64,000 nucleotides of DNA from Arthrobacter gallicola (GCF_014836775.1 NZ_JACSQD010000004.1:1-64000); one strand, 5' to 3'; shown: positions 41,389-50,680, counted from the first letter of the stretch. Notes: generated by a model from the sequence alone, not told the origin. Made by a program: numbers and translations.

Positions 41389-43055
41389 TAGGCCGCACCG
41401 TCAGCCGGGTGGGCGGTGCGGGCTGCTGCTGCCGGTTCGGGAAGCGCTTCCGTGCCCGTCTCACCGCGCAGCCGCTTCAGCACCAGTTCGGCGCTGATCA
41501 GGCACATCGGCAGACCGATGCCGGGCAGGGTGGACCCTCCGGCGTACAGGAGTCCGTCCACCTTCCGGCTGGCGTTGGTTCCGCGGAAGAAGGCGCTCTG
41601 CTTGAGCACGTGCGCGGGGCCCAGGAGGGTCCCCCGCCAGGAGTTGAAGTCGGCGGTGAAATCGCCCGGCCCAACGGTGCGCCGCACGGTGATGCGCTCG
41701 GCGAGGTCGGGAATATCCGCCCAGGCGGCGATCTGTGCAATAACGGCGTCGGCCAGCGCTTCCAGTCCCGGGTCCCCGGCACCGTCGATTCCGCCGCTCC
41801 CCAGGGCGGGGTCGGAGGGCACGGGCACCAGGACAAAGAGGTTCTCGTGTCCGGCGGGCGCCGCCCCCTCGTCGGTGGCGCTGGGTTTGCAGACATAGAG
41901 CGATGCCGGCTCCGGCACCTGGGTGTCCGGCCCAAAAATCTTCTCAAAGTTCGCTTCCCAGTCCCGGGTGAACAGCAGCGTGTGGTGCAGCAGCTGCGGC
42001 AGTTCACCCTTGACCCCCAGATGCAGCAGGATGCCTCCGGGCCCCGGCACCCGGCGCTTCCAGTACTTTTCCGGATAGGTCTGCAGTTCCGCCGGCAGCA
42101 TCGCCGTCTCGGTGTGGTGCAGGTCGGCGGCGGAAACAACCAGGTCTGCTTCCAGCAGCACGCTGGCCCCGGAGGCGTCAGTGTAGTGAACCCCGGTGGC
42201 CCGGGGTTTTCCCGGTCCCGGGGTGGTGCGGATCGAGGTGGCGTTGGCGTTCAGCAGGACCTTCACGCCTTCGGCTTCGGCCAGGCCGGCCATCGCGGTG
42301 ATGATCCGGGAGAAACCGCCCTGCGGGTACAGCACTCCGTCGGCGAGATCCAGGTGGCTCATTAGGTGGTACATGCTCGGCGTGATGAACGGCGAGGAAC
42401 CCAGGAACACCGCCGGGTAGCCCAGGATCTGCCGCAGGTGCGGGTCCGTGAAGCGTTTGGCCACGAAGGAGCTCAGCGGCTGCAGCAGCAGCCGCGCCAG
42501 CCGGGGTCCACGGGTCAGCACGTCGCGGCGGAGCAAGGGGGTGAAGGACGCGAAGGTGCTGTAGAGGAAACGCTTTTTGGCCAGTCCGTAAACCTCGGCC
42601 GCTGAATCCAGATAGGCTGCCAGCCGAGCCCCGGCGCCCGGCTCCAGCGAGTCAAACAACGCAAGGTTCTTTTCCCGCGTGGCCTGGATATCCACCGGGT
42701 TCCGGTCCCCCTCGAAGTACACCCGGTAGCCGGGGTCCAGCTGCACCAGATCCAGCTGCTCTGCCGCAGTGGTGCCCAGAAGGCGGAAAAAGTGGTCGAA
42801 GACTTCGGGCATCAGATACCAGGACGGGCCGGTGTCGAACCGGAATCCGTCCTTCTCCCAGCTGCCCGTCCGCCCGCCGATGCTGCCGTTCTTCTCCAGG
42901 ACTGTCACCTCCAGGCCTTCGCGGGCCAGCAGGGCCGCGGTGGCGATGCCGGTAATGCCGGCCCCGATCACGACGGCGGTGCGGGGCTGGGGTTCGCTGC
43001 TGTGTTTTGTCCCCTGGTTTTCAGTCTTCCAGCGGGAGGTGATGGTGCGGATCAT
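41388..43055 (-). CDS. crtI: Phytoene desaturase
   Basis: The 555-residue FAD enzyme converts phytoene to lycopene. The dinucleotide-binding motif VVIGAGITGIATAALL is near residue 28, after a short polar leader, and the C-terminal bacterial-type CrtI signature appears as LLYAGGSTLPGIGLPMCLISA. The gene overlaps crtB by ATGA. The C-terminal 30 residues are Ala/Glu-rich and variable. Four-step desaturation to lycopene is required by the downstream C50 elongase. Confidence 0.94.
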   Translation of the reverse strand: MIRTITSRWKTENQGTKHSSEPQPRTAVVIGAGITGIATAALLAREGLEVTVLEKNGSIGGRTGSWEKDGFRFDTGPSWYLMPEVFDHFFRLLGTTAAEQLDLVQLDPGYRVYFEGDRNPVDIQATREKNLALFDSLEPGAGARLAAYLDSAAEVYGLAKKRFLYSTFASFTPLLRRDVLTRGPRLARLLLQPLSSFVAKRFTDPHLRQILGYPAVFLGSSPFITPSMYHLMSHLDLADGVLYPQGGFSRIITAMAGLAEAEGVKVLLNANATSIRTTPGPGKPRATGVHYTDASGASVLLEADLVVSAADLHHTETAMLPAELQTYPEKYWKRRVPGPGGILLHLGVKGELPQLLHHTLLFTRDWEANFEKIFGPDTQVPEPASLYVCKPSATDEGAAPAGHENLFVLVPVPSDPALGSGGIDGAGDPGLEALADAVIAQIAAWADIPDLAERITVRRTVGPGDFTADFNSWRGTLLGPAHVLKQSAFFRGTNASRKVDGLLYAGGSTLPGIGLPMCLISAELVLKRLRGETGTEALPEPAAAARTAHPADGAA

Positions 43056-43975
43056 GGCGCCCTCTCGGCGTCGGGTGCGGACAGGCCCGGCGCAGTGCGG
43101 CGCAGACCATGGGCGAAGACAGTTTCGGCGGCCAGCCGGAGCTTGATGGCATTGGGCACCCGGATTCTGGTGGTGCGCAGCTGCGCAGCCGGGGTGCGGC
43201 GCAGCCGGCGGGCCAGTTCCGCGAAGAGCTCCTGTGCCAGGGCGACGGCGGCGCGGCAGTCCCGAGGCAGCTCGGCAATGGCCGCCCCGGAGACCAAAAG
43301 ATCCGCTTCAATGTCATCCAGGAGCCGGTGCTTGTCAGCTTCAGTAAACGCGTCCACGGTGATCCCCGGGAAATAGCTGCGGCCCAGGGATTCGAAGTCC
43401 TCTGCCAGGTCACGCAGGAAATTCACCTTCTGGAACGCCGCTCCCAGCCGCCGTGCACCTTCGCGAAGGCGCTTCTCCTGGTCTGCCGGCACCTCCCGGC
43501 CATCCAAAAAGCACTGCAGGCACATCAGCCCCACGACTTCGGCGGACCCGTAGACGTACTCGTCGAAGGTCGCCTGTGTGTGCTCGGCCCGGTCCAGGTC
43601 CGCACGCATCGAAGCGAAGAATGGGGCAGTCAGATCCGTGCCGATGCCGGTCCGGCGGGCGGTCAGCGCGAAGGCATGGACCACCAGGTTGACGCTGTAC
43701 CCCGTGCGCAGAGCCGCAGCGGTCTCCGTTTCCAGGCCGTCAAGCAGGCGCCGGATCTGGTCCGCGGGAATCTCAGCAGCGGAGGCAACACCGTCAACAA
43801 TCTCATCGGCCAGCCGGACCAGCGCATAGATCGTTTCGATCTGCCGCCGGGTCTGTGGCGCCAGGAGCCGCGACGCCAGCCCGAACGACGTCGAATAGGC
43901 CTTGATCATCACGGCAGCGGTTTCTGCCGCCGCCCGGTTGTACAGGCGCAGCCCGGTTTCCTGCGCCATGCTCAC
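43052..43975 (-). CDS. crtB: Phytoene synthase
   Basis: The 307-residue enzyme condenses two geranylgeranyl diphosphates into phytoene. Both aspartate-rich motifs are present: YALVRLADEIVDG and VNFLRDLAEDFESLGRSYFP, with the typical STSFGLASRLL at the start. The GTG at 43975 overlaps the crtE stop (GTGA); an ATG two codons later is an equal alternative. It is the second gene of the operon. Confidence 0.94.
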   Translation of the reverse strand: MSMAQETGLRLYNRAAAETAAVMIKAYSTSFGLASRLLAPQTRRQIETIYALVRLADEIVDGVASAAEIPADQIRRLLDGLETETAAALRTGYSVNLVVHAFALTARRTGIGTDLTAPFFASMRADLDRAEHTQATFDEYVYGSAEVVGLMCLQCFLDGREVPADQEKRLREGARRLGAAFQKVNFLRDLAEDFESLGRSYFPGITVDAFTEADKHRLLDDIEADLLVSGAAIAELPRDCRAAVALAQELFAELARRLRRTPAAQLRTTRIRVPNAIKLRLAAETVFAHGLRRTAPGLSAPDAERAP

Positions 43976-45039
43976 CGCCCCCGGTTCACGGAGGAGGAGA
44001 CGACGGCGTCCAGCATCGCGGCGAGCCCGGCCGGCAGCTCCGCACAGTCAAGGTGGCTGCGGGCGCTGGCAGCGTAGTCGGCCGCCAGGTTCTGGGCGTA
44101 GTCCCTCGCCCCGCAGTCCACGAGGATTTTCCGCGCCCGGTCGGCGTCGGCCGTGTCCATGTCCGGACGCCCGATAATCCCGGACAGCTCGGCCCAGAAC
44201 GGAGACTGGGCGGCATAGGCGATCAGCACGGTCCGTTTGCCTTCCCGCAGGTCCCCCATGCTGGACTTCCCGGTGGCGCTTTCGTTGCCGAAGACGCCGA
44301 GCAGATCATCCACCACCTGGTATGCAATTCCGGTATCCCTGCCGAACCGGCCCAGGGCGGCGACGGCTTCGGGGCCGGCTCCGGCCAGCACTGCACCGGC
44401 CCGCAGCGGAGCTTCGAAGGAGTACACGGCGGTTTTCAGCCGTTCCATGTCCAGAATGTCGCCGACTGGCGGAGCGCCGGGTTCAAAGGAGAAATCGACG
44501 TCGATCAGTTCACCCGCCGCTGAGGCAAAGACCGCGTCGTCCAGGATGCCCGCCAGGGTGTCCCGGGTAAAGGGATCAGTGGTGACGGAGTCCAGCATGC
44601 GGAAGGCACCGCTGAGGGCCAAGTCGCCGGCGATGATTCCCACGGACAGTCCCCGGTGCCGGGCCGTCTCGGGTGCTTCGCCCGAGGCCTCGGCCCGCCG
44701 GCGGTACACTCCGGGAACGTTGTCCTGCCCGCGGCGGACAAAGTCGAGATCGATCACGTCGTCATGAACGATCAGCGCGGTGTGAAGCAGTTCGAAGGCT
44801 GCACCAACCCGGGCAGCAGCAGCTATGTCCCGTCCCCCGAGATGCGTGTAGGCCGTCATGACAATCCGGGGACGCAGGCGTTTGCCGCCCGCTGTGGATT
44901 TTTCGAGCGCTTCCCAAAGGCTAAGGTAGCTGGGACTGATACGCTCCGCGCGTTCCTTGGCCGCGGCAAAGTACCCATCCAGGACACGTTCGACCTGCTG
45001 ATGCGCAGTTATCTCGTCAAGCAAGTGTTCTGTATCCAT
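43972..45039 (-). CDS. crtE: Geranylgeranyl diphosphate synthase
   Basis: The 355-residue prenyltransferase supplies the C20 precursor. The first aspartate-rich motif HDDVIDLD is at residues 92-99, and the second is AYQVVDDLLGVFGNE. The GGKRLRPRIV motif precedes them. I take the ATG at 45039; a GTG five codons upstream is less likely. Only 35 bases separate it from the divergent idi start, so the two promoters must overlap or reach into the opposite genes; TACTTT four bases before the ATG on the minus strand hints at a leaderless message. Confidence 0.92.
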   Translation of the reverse strand: MDTEHLLDEITAHQQVERVLDGYFAAAKERAERISPSYLSLWEALEKSTAGGKRLRPRIVMTAYTHLGGRDIAAAARVGAAFELLHTALIVHDDVIDLDFVRRGQDNVPGVYRRRAEASGEAPETARHRGLSVGIIAGDLALSGAFRMLDSVTTDPFTRDTLAGILDDAVFASAAGELIDVDFSFEPGAPPVGDILDMERLKTAVYSFEAPLRAGAVLAGAGPEAVAALGRFGRDTGIAYQVVDDLLGVFGNESATGKSSMGDLREGKRTVLIAYAAQSPFWAELSGIIGRPDMDTADADRARKILVDCGARDYAQNLAADYAASARSHLDCAELPAGLAAMLDAVVSSSVNRGR

Positions 45040-45074
45040 GCATAAAGTAAACACTCTGATCGTTAGGGGAAGAA

Positions 45075-45605
45075 ATGCCGCAACGCCGGGAAGAGGTCAT
45101 TCTCGTCGATAACGAGGGCCAAAGGGTAGGTACCGCAGACAAATATTCGGTGCATACAACGGATACTCCGCTCCACCTGGCCTTCTCCACGCACGTCTAT
45201 TCGCCGGACGGCCGCATTCTCGTGACGCGCCGGGCCCTGGGAAAACTGACCTGGCCCGGAGTCTGGACCAATTCCTTCTGCGGCCACCCGGGTCCGGGCG
45301 AAACCAACCAGGACGCAGTGGTGCGCCGCGCTGACCGCGAGCTGGGCCTGGAGCTGCGGGACATCGCCGTCGCTCTGCCGGATTTCCGCTACCGCGCGGT
45401 GGACGCCTCCGGCATTGTCGAAAACGAGATCTGTCCCGTGTTCACCGCGGTGGCCGAGAAAGACCCGGTGCCGGCAGCGGATGAAGTCATGGACTGGACC
45501 TGGACGGATCCGGCTGAGCTGGTGCAGTCGGTGCGCCTGACACCGTGGGCGTTCAGTCCCTGGCTGGTGCTGCAGCTTCCGCTGCTGTACCCCGAAAGCG
45601 CCTGA
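45075..45605 (+). CDS. idi: Isopentenyl-diphosphate isomerase, type I
   Basis: The 176-residue Nudix-fold enzyme interconverts IPP and DMAPP, feeding crtE. The catalytic cysteine is in NSFCGHPGPGE and the glutamate in ENEICPVF; the metal histidines include HLAFSTHVY. GGGGAAG is placed just before the ATG. It is divergent from crtE, a common partner arrangement in C50 clusters. Its last 53 bases overlap the 3' end of the convergent glycosyltransferase gene. Confidence 0.95.
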   Translation: MPQRREEVILVDNEGQRVGTADKYSVHTTDTPLHLAFSTHVYSPDGRILVTRRALGKLTWPGVWTNSFCGHPGPGETNQDAVVRRADRELGLELRDIAVALPDFRYRAVDASGIVENEICPVFTAVAEKDPVPAADEVMDWTWTDPAELVQSVRLTPWAFSPWLVLQLPLLYPESA

Positions 45606-46326
45606 CCCAGCGCCCCCACGGTGCCTCCTGGCGCCAGTGCACGGCCAGGGTGTGGAACGCCCGGCGGAACCGGCGGCGCAGATTCGCCCCGCCGAGCACC
45701 GCGCGCGGAGCCATACCCACCACCAGGGACCGCTCCCAGCCGCACCGGTAGTCCAGGCCCACATGGGCGCTGAGGCAGACGTCGTCGTGCTGTTCGGCGT
45801 CCTGGGTGTGGACAGCGGCGCGGACGGATTTCCACACGGCAGTCCGGATGGCCAGGTTCGAGCCGAAGAGCGGGCGGTGGGCCAGGGCCAGGCGCATCGC
45901 CTGATAGTAAGACCCCAGGTACAGCCAGGTCACCACCGGCCCCACCCCGCGGGGAAATCCGTAGAACCGGCCAGGTCCGCTGAGCACGGCAAGATCCGGC
46001 TCCTCCGCGAACCGCGCGGCGATGCGTTCCACCCAATCGACAGGAAGGACGCAGTCAGCGTCACACCGCGCAATAATTTCCGCCGCAGCGGCGTCGTAGC
46101 CCGCTGCCGCGGCTGCCGGGATCCCCGGGCGCAGTTCGCGGATGACGCGCGCGCCGTACCCGGCGGCGACGTCGGCGCTGTTGTCGGTGCTGTTGTTATC
46201 CACCACCACAATTTCTGCCGGCTGTTTCGACTGCACGGCCAGAGACGCGAGGCAGGCCTCCAGCGCCCCGGCATCGTTGAGGCAGGGGATAACAACACTG
46301 ACACCGGGCAGCAGGGGGGAAGGCAT
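45553..46326 (-). CDS. Glycosyltransferase family 2, possible carotenoid glycosyltransferase
   Basis: The 257-residue GT-A enzyme has VSVVIPCLNDAGALEACLASL, the nucleotide-binding VVDNNSTDNSADVA and a DxD-type metal site in ARCDADCVLPVDW. One hydrophobic stretch near the middle (GVGPVVTWLYLGSYYQ) may touch the membrane. GT2 proteins of this kind (crtX) glycosylate C50 carotenoids in Micrococcus luteus, and the position beside idi and crtE supports the same task, though a cell-wall or lipid target is possible. No ribosome site is seen; TAAAAT lies seven bases before the ATG, suggesting a leaderless transcript. Confidence 0.85.
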   Translation of the reverse strand: MPSPLLPGVSVVIPCLNDAGALEACLASLAVQSKQPAEIVVVDNNSTDNSADVAAGYGARVIRELRPGIPAAAAAGYDAAAAEIIARCDADCVLPVDWVERIAARFAEEPDLAVLSGPGRFYGFPRGVGPVVTWLYLGSYYQAMRLALAHRPLFGSNLAIRTAVWKSVRAAVHTQDAEQHDDVCLSAHVGLDYRCGWERSLVVGMAPRAVLGGANLRRRFRRAFHTLAVHWRQEAPWGRWVRRFRGTAAEAAAPARD

Positions 46327-46334
46327 GCTGGAGA

Positions 46335-46345
46335 TTTTACGGGGA
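46335..46345 (-). promoter_or_regulatory. -10 element for a leaderless glycosyltransferase transcript
   Basis: On the minus strand TAAAAT, one base from consensus, ends seven bases before the glycosyltransferase ATG. That distance places the transcription start at or next to the start codon. Confidence 0.4.
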
Positions 46346-46421
46346 ACCGGCAGAGAGGCCTGCAGGCTGCTGCGCTGACGGGTGCTGTGCCTGCCGGTAG
46401 GCGCTCGGATACCGTAAATAC

Positions 46422-47054
46422 ATGATCGATTCCCTCCTCCGCCGCCCGGCCACCACTGCGGAGTTCGCCTCGGACGGGGTCCGCGTCCTGGGCGCGGTCA
46501 GCCTGCTGGCAGCCCTGCTCTGGTACGGGCCGGTGGAGGCGGCGCTGTTTGCCCTGGTGGCCCTGGGGCTGCTGGTGTCCCGTGCTCTGCCCGCCGCACC
46601 CCTGTTCTCCTCCCTGTACGGTCTGACGCTGCTCGCGGCAGCCTGGAGCAGCGTACTTGATCTCTACGCCCGGATCAGCTGGTGGGACCTCGCCGTGCAC
46701 TTCGCTGCAACCGGCGGCATCGCAGTGATGGCTTGGTATCTACTGGCTGCCTTCGGTGCGGTGACGGCGCGGCCCTACGGTCGGCAGCTGCCTTCCTTCG
46801 TTGTTACCGCCCTGGTCACCGCACTGGGCCTGGCCCTCAGCGTGCTCTGGGAATTCGCGGAATGGTGGGGACACACCTTCGTGGATGAAACCGTCAACAT
46901 TGGGTACCAGGACACCCTGGGCGATCTCGCGGCCGGCGGCCTGGGCGCGCTGGCCTCCGGGTACCTGCTGGAGCGGATACTCCGCCGGTCCCCGGAGGCT
47001 GCCGCACCTGTGTCAGGTGCCGCTGCGCCGCTTCACCGCCGTTTCCAGCGCTGA
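46422..47054 (+). CDS. DUF2238/YjdF-like integral membrane protein
   Basis: The 210-residue protein has five or six helices and resembles the DUF2238 family. The recurrent marks are a polar WWDLAVHFAATGGIAV segment, SVLWEFAEWWGHTF and DTLGDLAAGGLGALASG, in which buried His, Glu and Asp residues suggest a metal site or a channel. Function is unknown. It may be a leaderless gene, since only CCGTAAATAC precedes the ATG. The last 42 bases overlap the convergent permease gene. Confidence 0.8.
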   Translation: MIDSLLRRPATTAEFASDGVRVLGAVSLLAALLWYGPVEAALFALVALGLLVSRALPAAPLFSSLYGLTLLAAAWSSVLDLYARISWWDLAVHFAATGGIAVMAWYLLAAFGAVTARPYGRQLPSFVVTALVTALGLALSVLWEFAEWWGHTFVDETVNIGYQDTLGDLAAGGLGALASGYLLERILRRSPEAAAPVSGAAAPLHRRFQR

Positions 47055-47795
47055 GACCAGCGTGTACAGCAGGATCGAGGCCAGCGTAACAACGACGACG
47101 CCGGCCCAGACCTGGTCATAGCGCGCCCGGGACACGGCGGAAACAATTCCGTAGCCGATGCCCTGGCCGGTTGCCAGCCATTCCGCCAGCAGTGCCCCCG
47201 TGAGTGCACCGGGAATCGACACCCGAAGGGCAGTGAAGAACGCCGGCGCGGACGAGGGCAGGGCAACCTTGCGGAAGGAATCAAAACGTGAGCCGCCGTA
47301 CACCTGCACCACCTCCAGCATGGCCGGCGACGCCGACCGCAGGCCCAGCATGATGGTGACCAGTGCCGGGAAAAGCACCACGATCCCTCCCATGGCTGCG
47401 ACGGTGGCTTCCTGCCGCCCGAAAATCAGGATGATCATGGGTGCCAGGGCCACCAGGGGAACGGACCGCAGCAGCATGGCCATCGGCATCAGGGCCTGCT
47501 CGACGCCGCGGAACAGCGTGAAGATGCAGGCACCCGCGACGGCTGCCAGCATGCCTGCAGTGAACCCGAGGCCGGCGTCGAGCAGGGTCTGTCCCAGCTG
47601 CCCCATGATCAGCGCACGGTTCCCCGAAGCATCGCTGTCCAGGACCAAGTAGCTCCAGACGTCCCCAGGGCCCTTGCCGACATAGCTGGACACATCGAAG
47701 ACCTTCAGCAGTCCGATCCACAGGACGCCGGCGGCGGCCAGGGAAAGCGCCAGGCCGGCCAGCAACCGGATGGCGGAGTGCAGCGCCCCGCCCAT
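47013..47795 (-). CDS. ABC transporter permease (SsuC/ThiX type), second
   Basis: The 260-residue inner-membrane protein has about six helices and the nitrate/sulfonate/taurine-type permease motif around VVQVYGGSRFDSFRKVALPSSAPAF, where the ATPase couples. The ATG at 47795 shares an A with the stop of the preceding permease (TGATG); a longer frame upstream is a shadow. It forms a heterodimer with that permease in the transporter encoded by 47013-50511. Confidence 0.9.
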   Translation of the reverse strand: MGGALHSAIRLLAGLALSLAAAGVLWIGLLKVFDVSSYVGKGPGDVWSYLVLDSDASGNRALIMGQLGQTLLDAGLGFTAGMLAAVAGACIFTLFRGVEQALMPMAMLLRSVPLVALAPMIILIFGRQEATVAAMGGIVVLFPALVTIMLGLRSASPAMLEVVQVYGGSRFDSFRKVALPSSAPAFFTALRVSIPGALTGALLAEWLATGQGIGYGIVSAVSRARYDQVWAGVVVVTLASILLYTLVSALETAVKRRSGT

Positions 47796-48607
47796 CAGAT
47801 GCCGCCCGCCCGGAAGGCCCACGGCGCTGCCCGCCGCGAAAGCATGCCTAGTGCGGCATATACTCCTCCGGCCAAGGCTGCGCAGACGAAGGCGACGCCC
47901 CATACCCTCGCGACCTCGAGCGTCTGCTGGGCATTGACCATCGCGGGCCCCAGGCCACGGTCCACTCCCCCGACGTACTCGCCGAGTATCGCACCCAGGA
48001 GGGCTGCGGGGGCGGCGATTTTCAGGGCCGCCAGGACGGCCGGAACCGCGGCAATCATCCGTACTTTGACCAGCTGATGGATCCGCCGGCCACCGAAGAC
48101 TTCCACCACGTCCAGGCAGGCCCGGTCAGCTGCTTTCAGCCCAGCCAGTGCGCTGACCATGGTGGTGAAGAAGACGGACAGTGCAGCCAGGGCGACGGCG
48201 GTTCCTGAGGGCTCCCCCGAGCGCGGCGGTCCCAGGACAATAAAGATCACCGGGCCGACCGCGACGACAGGCAGGCAGTAGCTGACCACCGCCAGCTGAG
48301 TGGCGAGGCGTTCCACACGCGGGACCAGCAGCACCAGGAAAGCCAGCGCCAGTGCCAAGGCGTTTCCCCAGGCATAGCCGGTACCTGCCTCCGCCAGTGT
48401 CACCGAAGCGTTGCGCCAGTAGAATCCCCAGCCGTCCTCCCCCATCTGGGACAGGATCTGCCCCGGTGTCGGAATAGCTCCCGGCGCGCCGGCACCTGGT
48501 GAACCGATGCCGCGCAGGAACGTGGCTGCACCGACCCACCACAGCCCAAGAGCGGCAGCTGTGCCCAGCAGTCCCACGGCCCAGGGCGGCAGCTTGACCC
48601 GGCTCAT
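47795..48607 (-). CDS. ABC transporter permease (SsuC/ThiX type), first
   Basis: The 270-residue protein is the first of two different permeases. It has a periplasm-facing loop in place of the usual short first connection, about six helices and the coupling motif [22 protein letters not shown]. The gene overlaps the ATPase stop by ATGA. Two unlike permeases in one importer of this class are less common than a homodimer. Confidence 0.9.
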   Translation of the reverse strand: MSRVKLPPWAVGLLGTAAALGLWWVGAATFLRGIGSPGAGAPGAIPTPGQILSQMGEDGWGFYWRNASVTLAEAGTGYAWGNALALALAFLVLLVPRVERLATQLAVVSYCLPVVAVGPVIFIVLGPPRSGEPSGTAVALAALSVFFTTMVSALAGLKAADRACLDVVEVFGGRRIHQLVKVRMIAAVPAVLAALKIAAPAALLGAILGEYVGGVDRGLGPAMVNAQQTLEVARVWGVAFVCAALAGGVYAALGMLSRRAAPWAFRAGGI

Positions 48608-49440
48608 GGCCGCTGCCCGCCGGACCCGAAGAGCAGGTCCGAAGCATGGTCATGCAGGGCATGGAACTCCGGGGTGCGCATCATGTCCGGGGTCCGGGGT
48701 CGCGGCAGGTCCACGGAAATGACCTCTTTCACCCGGCCCGGACGCGGGCTCATCACGGCCACGGTATCGGACAGGAAAATCGCCTCGGATATCCCATGGG
48801 TGACCATCAGGGTGGTGGCGGGTTTCTCTGTCCAGATCCGCAGCAGCTCCAGGTTCAACCGCTGCCGGGTCATGTCATCCAGCGCCCCGAACGGCTCATC
48901 CAGCAGGAGTACGGAGGGTTTGAGGACAAGGGCCCGGGCAATCGATACGCGCTGCCGCATGCCGCCGGAGAGCTGGGCCGGCCGTGCCTTTTCGAATCCG
49001 TCCAGACCCACCAGGCTGATCAGTTCCCGGATGTAGGCCTCGTCCGCCGGGCGGCCGGACACTTCCAACGGCAGCCGGATGTTGGCATGGACGCTGCGCC
49101 AGGGCAGCAGCGCCGAGTCCTGGAAGGCAATTCCGAGCTCATGGCCGCGGCGCAGGTCCTCGGGTGTTTTTCCGTCAACCAGGACGTCCCCGGTGGTGGG
49201 GGTCTCCAATCCGGCCAGGATCCGCAGGACGGTGGATTTACCGCATCCGGACGGACCCAGCAGGGACAGAAATGATCCGCGGGCCGTACTGAGGTTGGTC
49301 TCCTCCAGAGCCGTGACCATAGTTCTGCCCGCCGGGAACGTCTTACCCAGGTTCCGCAGCCGGATACCGCTTCCGCCGCCGGCCTCTGCCGGCAGCTGGA
49401 TGCCGGCAGAGACCGCAGTGGGTGAGGCGTTGCCGGCCAT
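48604..49440 (-). CDS. ABC transporter ATP-binding protein (SsuB/ThiZ type)
   Basis: The 278-residue ATPase has Walker [12 protein letters not shown], the signature [16 protein letters not shown], Walker [13 protein letters not shown] and the switch histidine in [14 protein letters not shown]. Its ATG directly follows the binding-protein stop with no gap. It energises the importer encoded with the neighbouring permeases and lipoprotein. Confidence 0.93.
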   Translation of the reverse strand: MAGNASPTAVSAGIQLPAEAGGGSGIRLRNLGKTFPAGRTMVTALEETNLSTARGSFLSLLGPSGCGKSTVLRILAGLETPTTGDVLVDGKTPEDLRRGHELGIAFQDSALLPWRSVHANIRLPLEVSGRPADEAYIRELISLVGLDGFEKARPAQLSGGMRQRVSIARALVLKPSVLLLDEPFGALDDMTRQRLNLELLRIWTEKPATTLMVTHGISEAIFLSDTVAVMSPRPGRVKEVISVDLPRPRTPDMMRTPEFHALHDHASDLLFGSGGQRP

Positions 49441-50511
49441 CTACTTGAGCTCCGGGTTCTCGTCATAAACCTCTGCCAGCAGGCTCAGATCGAAAATGTC
49501 CTCGGCGGCCAGGTCGTATCCGGCCAGTTTCAGGATGGCCAGGTTGTCCTCAATCAGCGAGTCACTGATGGTGAAGAGCCCGTTGGCTTCCGTCTCGGCG
49601 GAAACCACCAGCTTGGTGTTCTGTTCCTCGGCCTGCATCTTCTCCTTCGCCGGGTCCAGGTTCAGGTCCGCACCATAAACCTCGACGGCGAGCCGAGCCG
49701 ATTCCTCAGCATCTGCCACGGCATCTTTCCAGCCGCGCAGCGTGGCCAGCAGGAACGCTTTGAGCTCCTCCCGGCGGGTCTCAATGCTCTCATCCGTGGC
49801 CACGAAACTCTCCGCGATGAACGGCAGCCCGTTGTCAGCAAACGGCAGCACCGCCGTCTTGTGGCCGGCCAGTTCCAGGGTCAGGACCTCATTGGTGAGA
49901 TACCCAAAGAACCCGTCCACGTCGCCGTTGACCAGCGGCTGCGGGTCGTACTGCACCGGGACCTTCTCCAAGGAGCCCGGATCGATGCCGTTGACCTCTA
50001 GCAGCGCGTCGAAAAGCGTTTCGTTGACGCCGGCCTGCACACCGATCCGCTTGCCCGCCAGGTCCGCGGGCGTGGTGATGGGAGCCCCGGTGAGAGACAC
50101 GATGACGAAGGGGTTTTTCTGGTAGGTGGTCCCGATGATCTTCAGCGGCGCCTCTTCCTCCACAATGACGGGAGCCACCCCCATGGGGCTGGAGGTGCCA
50201 ACGAGGGCGCCCCCGGAGAGGACCATGGTTTCGGAGGATGCTCCACCGGGGCCGCCGGCAATGAGGTTTACATCGGAAAAACCTGCCTCAGCGTAGTACC
50301 CGTTCGCGTCGGCAAAATACTCGCCGGCGAATTCTGCGTTCTTGATCCAGGACAGGTTCAGGTCCAGCGTGCCGTAGTCGGCGGCCTCTGTTCCGGCTTC
50401 TGCCCCGGATCCTCCGCAGGCGGCAACCAGCAGCAGGCTGGACGCGGCCAGAGTGGCGGCAAGGAACCGGAAGGGTGTGGAACGCTTCGTCAATCGTGGT
50501 GTGCGGCTCAT
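49441..50511 (-). CDS. NMT1/THI5-like substrate-binding lipoprotein
   Basis: The 356-residue receptor has a signal peptide with lipobox LLVAAC (Cys32). The mature part matches the NMT1/THI5-like family: NLSWIKNAEFAGEYFADANGYY at the start of the first lobe and DLAGKRIGVQAGVNETLFDALL in the hinge region. Relatives bind thiamine pyrimidine precursors, riboflavin, or other small aromatics. No thiamine-pyrophosphate or FMN riboswitch is visible upstream, so the ligand stays open. It is the first gene of a four-gene operon with AAGG eight bases before the ATG. Confidence 0.9.
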   Translation of the reverse strand: MSRTPRLTKRSTPFRFLAATLAASSLLLVAACGGSGAEAGTEAADYGTLDLNLSWIKNAEFAGEYFADANGYYAEAGFSDVNLIAGGPGGASSETMVLSGGALVGTSSPMGVAPVIVEEEAPLKIIGTTYQKNPFVIVSLTGAPITTPADLAGKRIGVQAGVNETLFDALLEVNGIDPGSLEKVPVQYDPQPLVNGDVDGFFGYLTNEVLTLELAGHKTAVLPFADNGLPFIAESFVATDESIETRREELKAFLLATLRGWKDAVADAEESARLAVEVYGADLNLDPAKEKMQAEEQNTKLVVSAETEANGLFTISDSLIEDNLAILKLAGYDLAAEDIFDLSLLAEVYDENPELK

Positions 50512-50630
50512 GGCTACCTTGGACTTCCCGTAGGTGCGGACGTGGTCAGCCCGAGCCTAGAAACGGATTGTTTCTGTGGCCGGCCAGGTGCGTTACGTTG
50601 CGGTAAACGGGTGTTTCGGCAGGTAAAAAA

Positions 50631-50664
50631 GGGCCGGCCGCAGCTGGAAAGGTGCGGCCGGCCC
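50631..50664 (-). terminator. Terminator after terC
   Basis: A 12-bp perfect stem (50631-50642 with 50653-50664) lies 17 bases past the terC stop and is followed on the minus strand by six T residues. Confidence 0.9.
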
Positions 50665-50680
50665 AATGCTTCAATAAGCG

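Noticed and set aside
48604..49275. Plus-strand ORFs opposite the ABC transporter genes
   Set aside because: They are third-position shadows of high-G+C coding sequence on the minus strand and carry no recognisable domains.
50512..50680. TPP riboswitch before the NMT1/THI5-like receptor gene
   Set aside because: The conserved CUGAGA and related elements are not found on the minus strand here.
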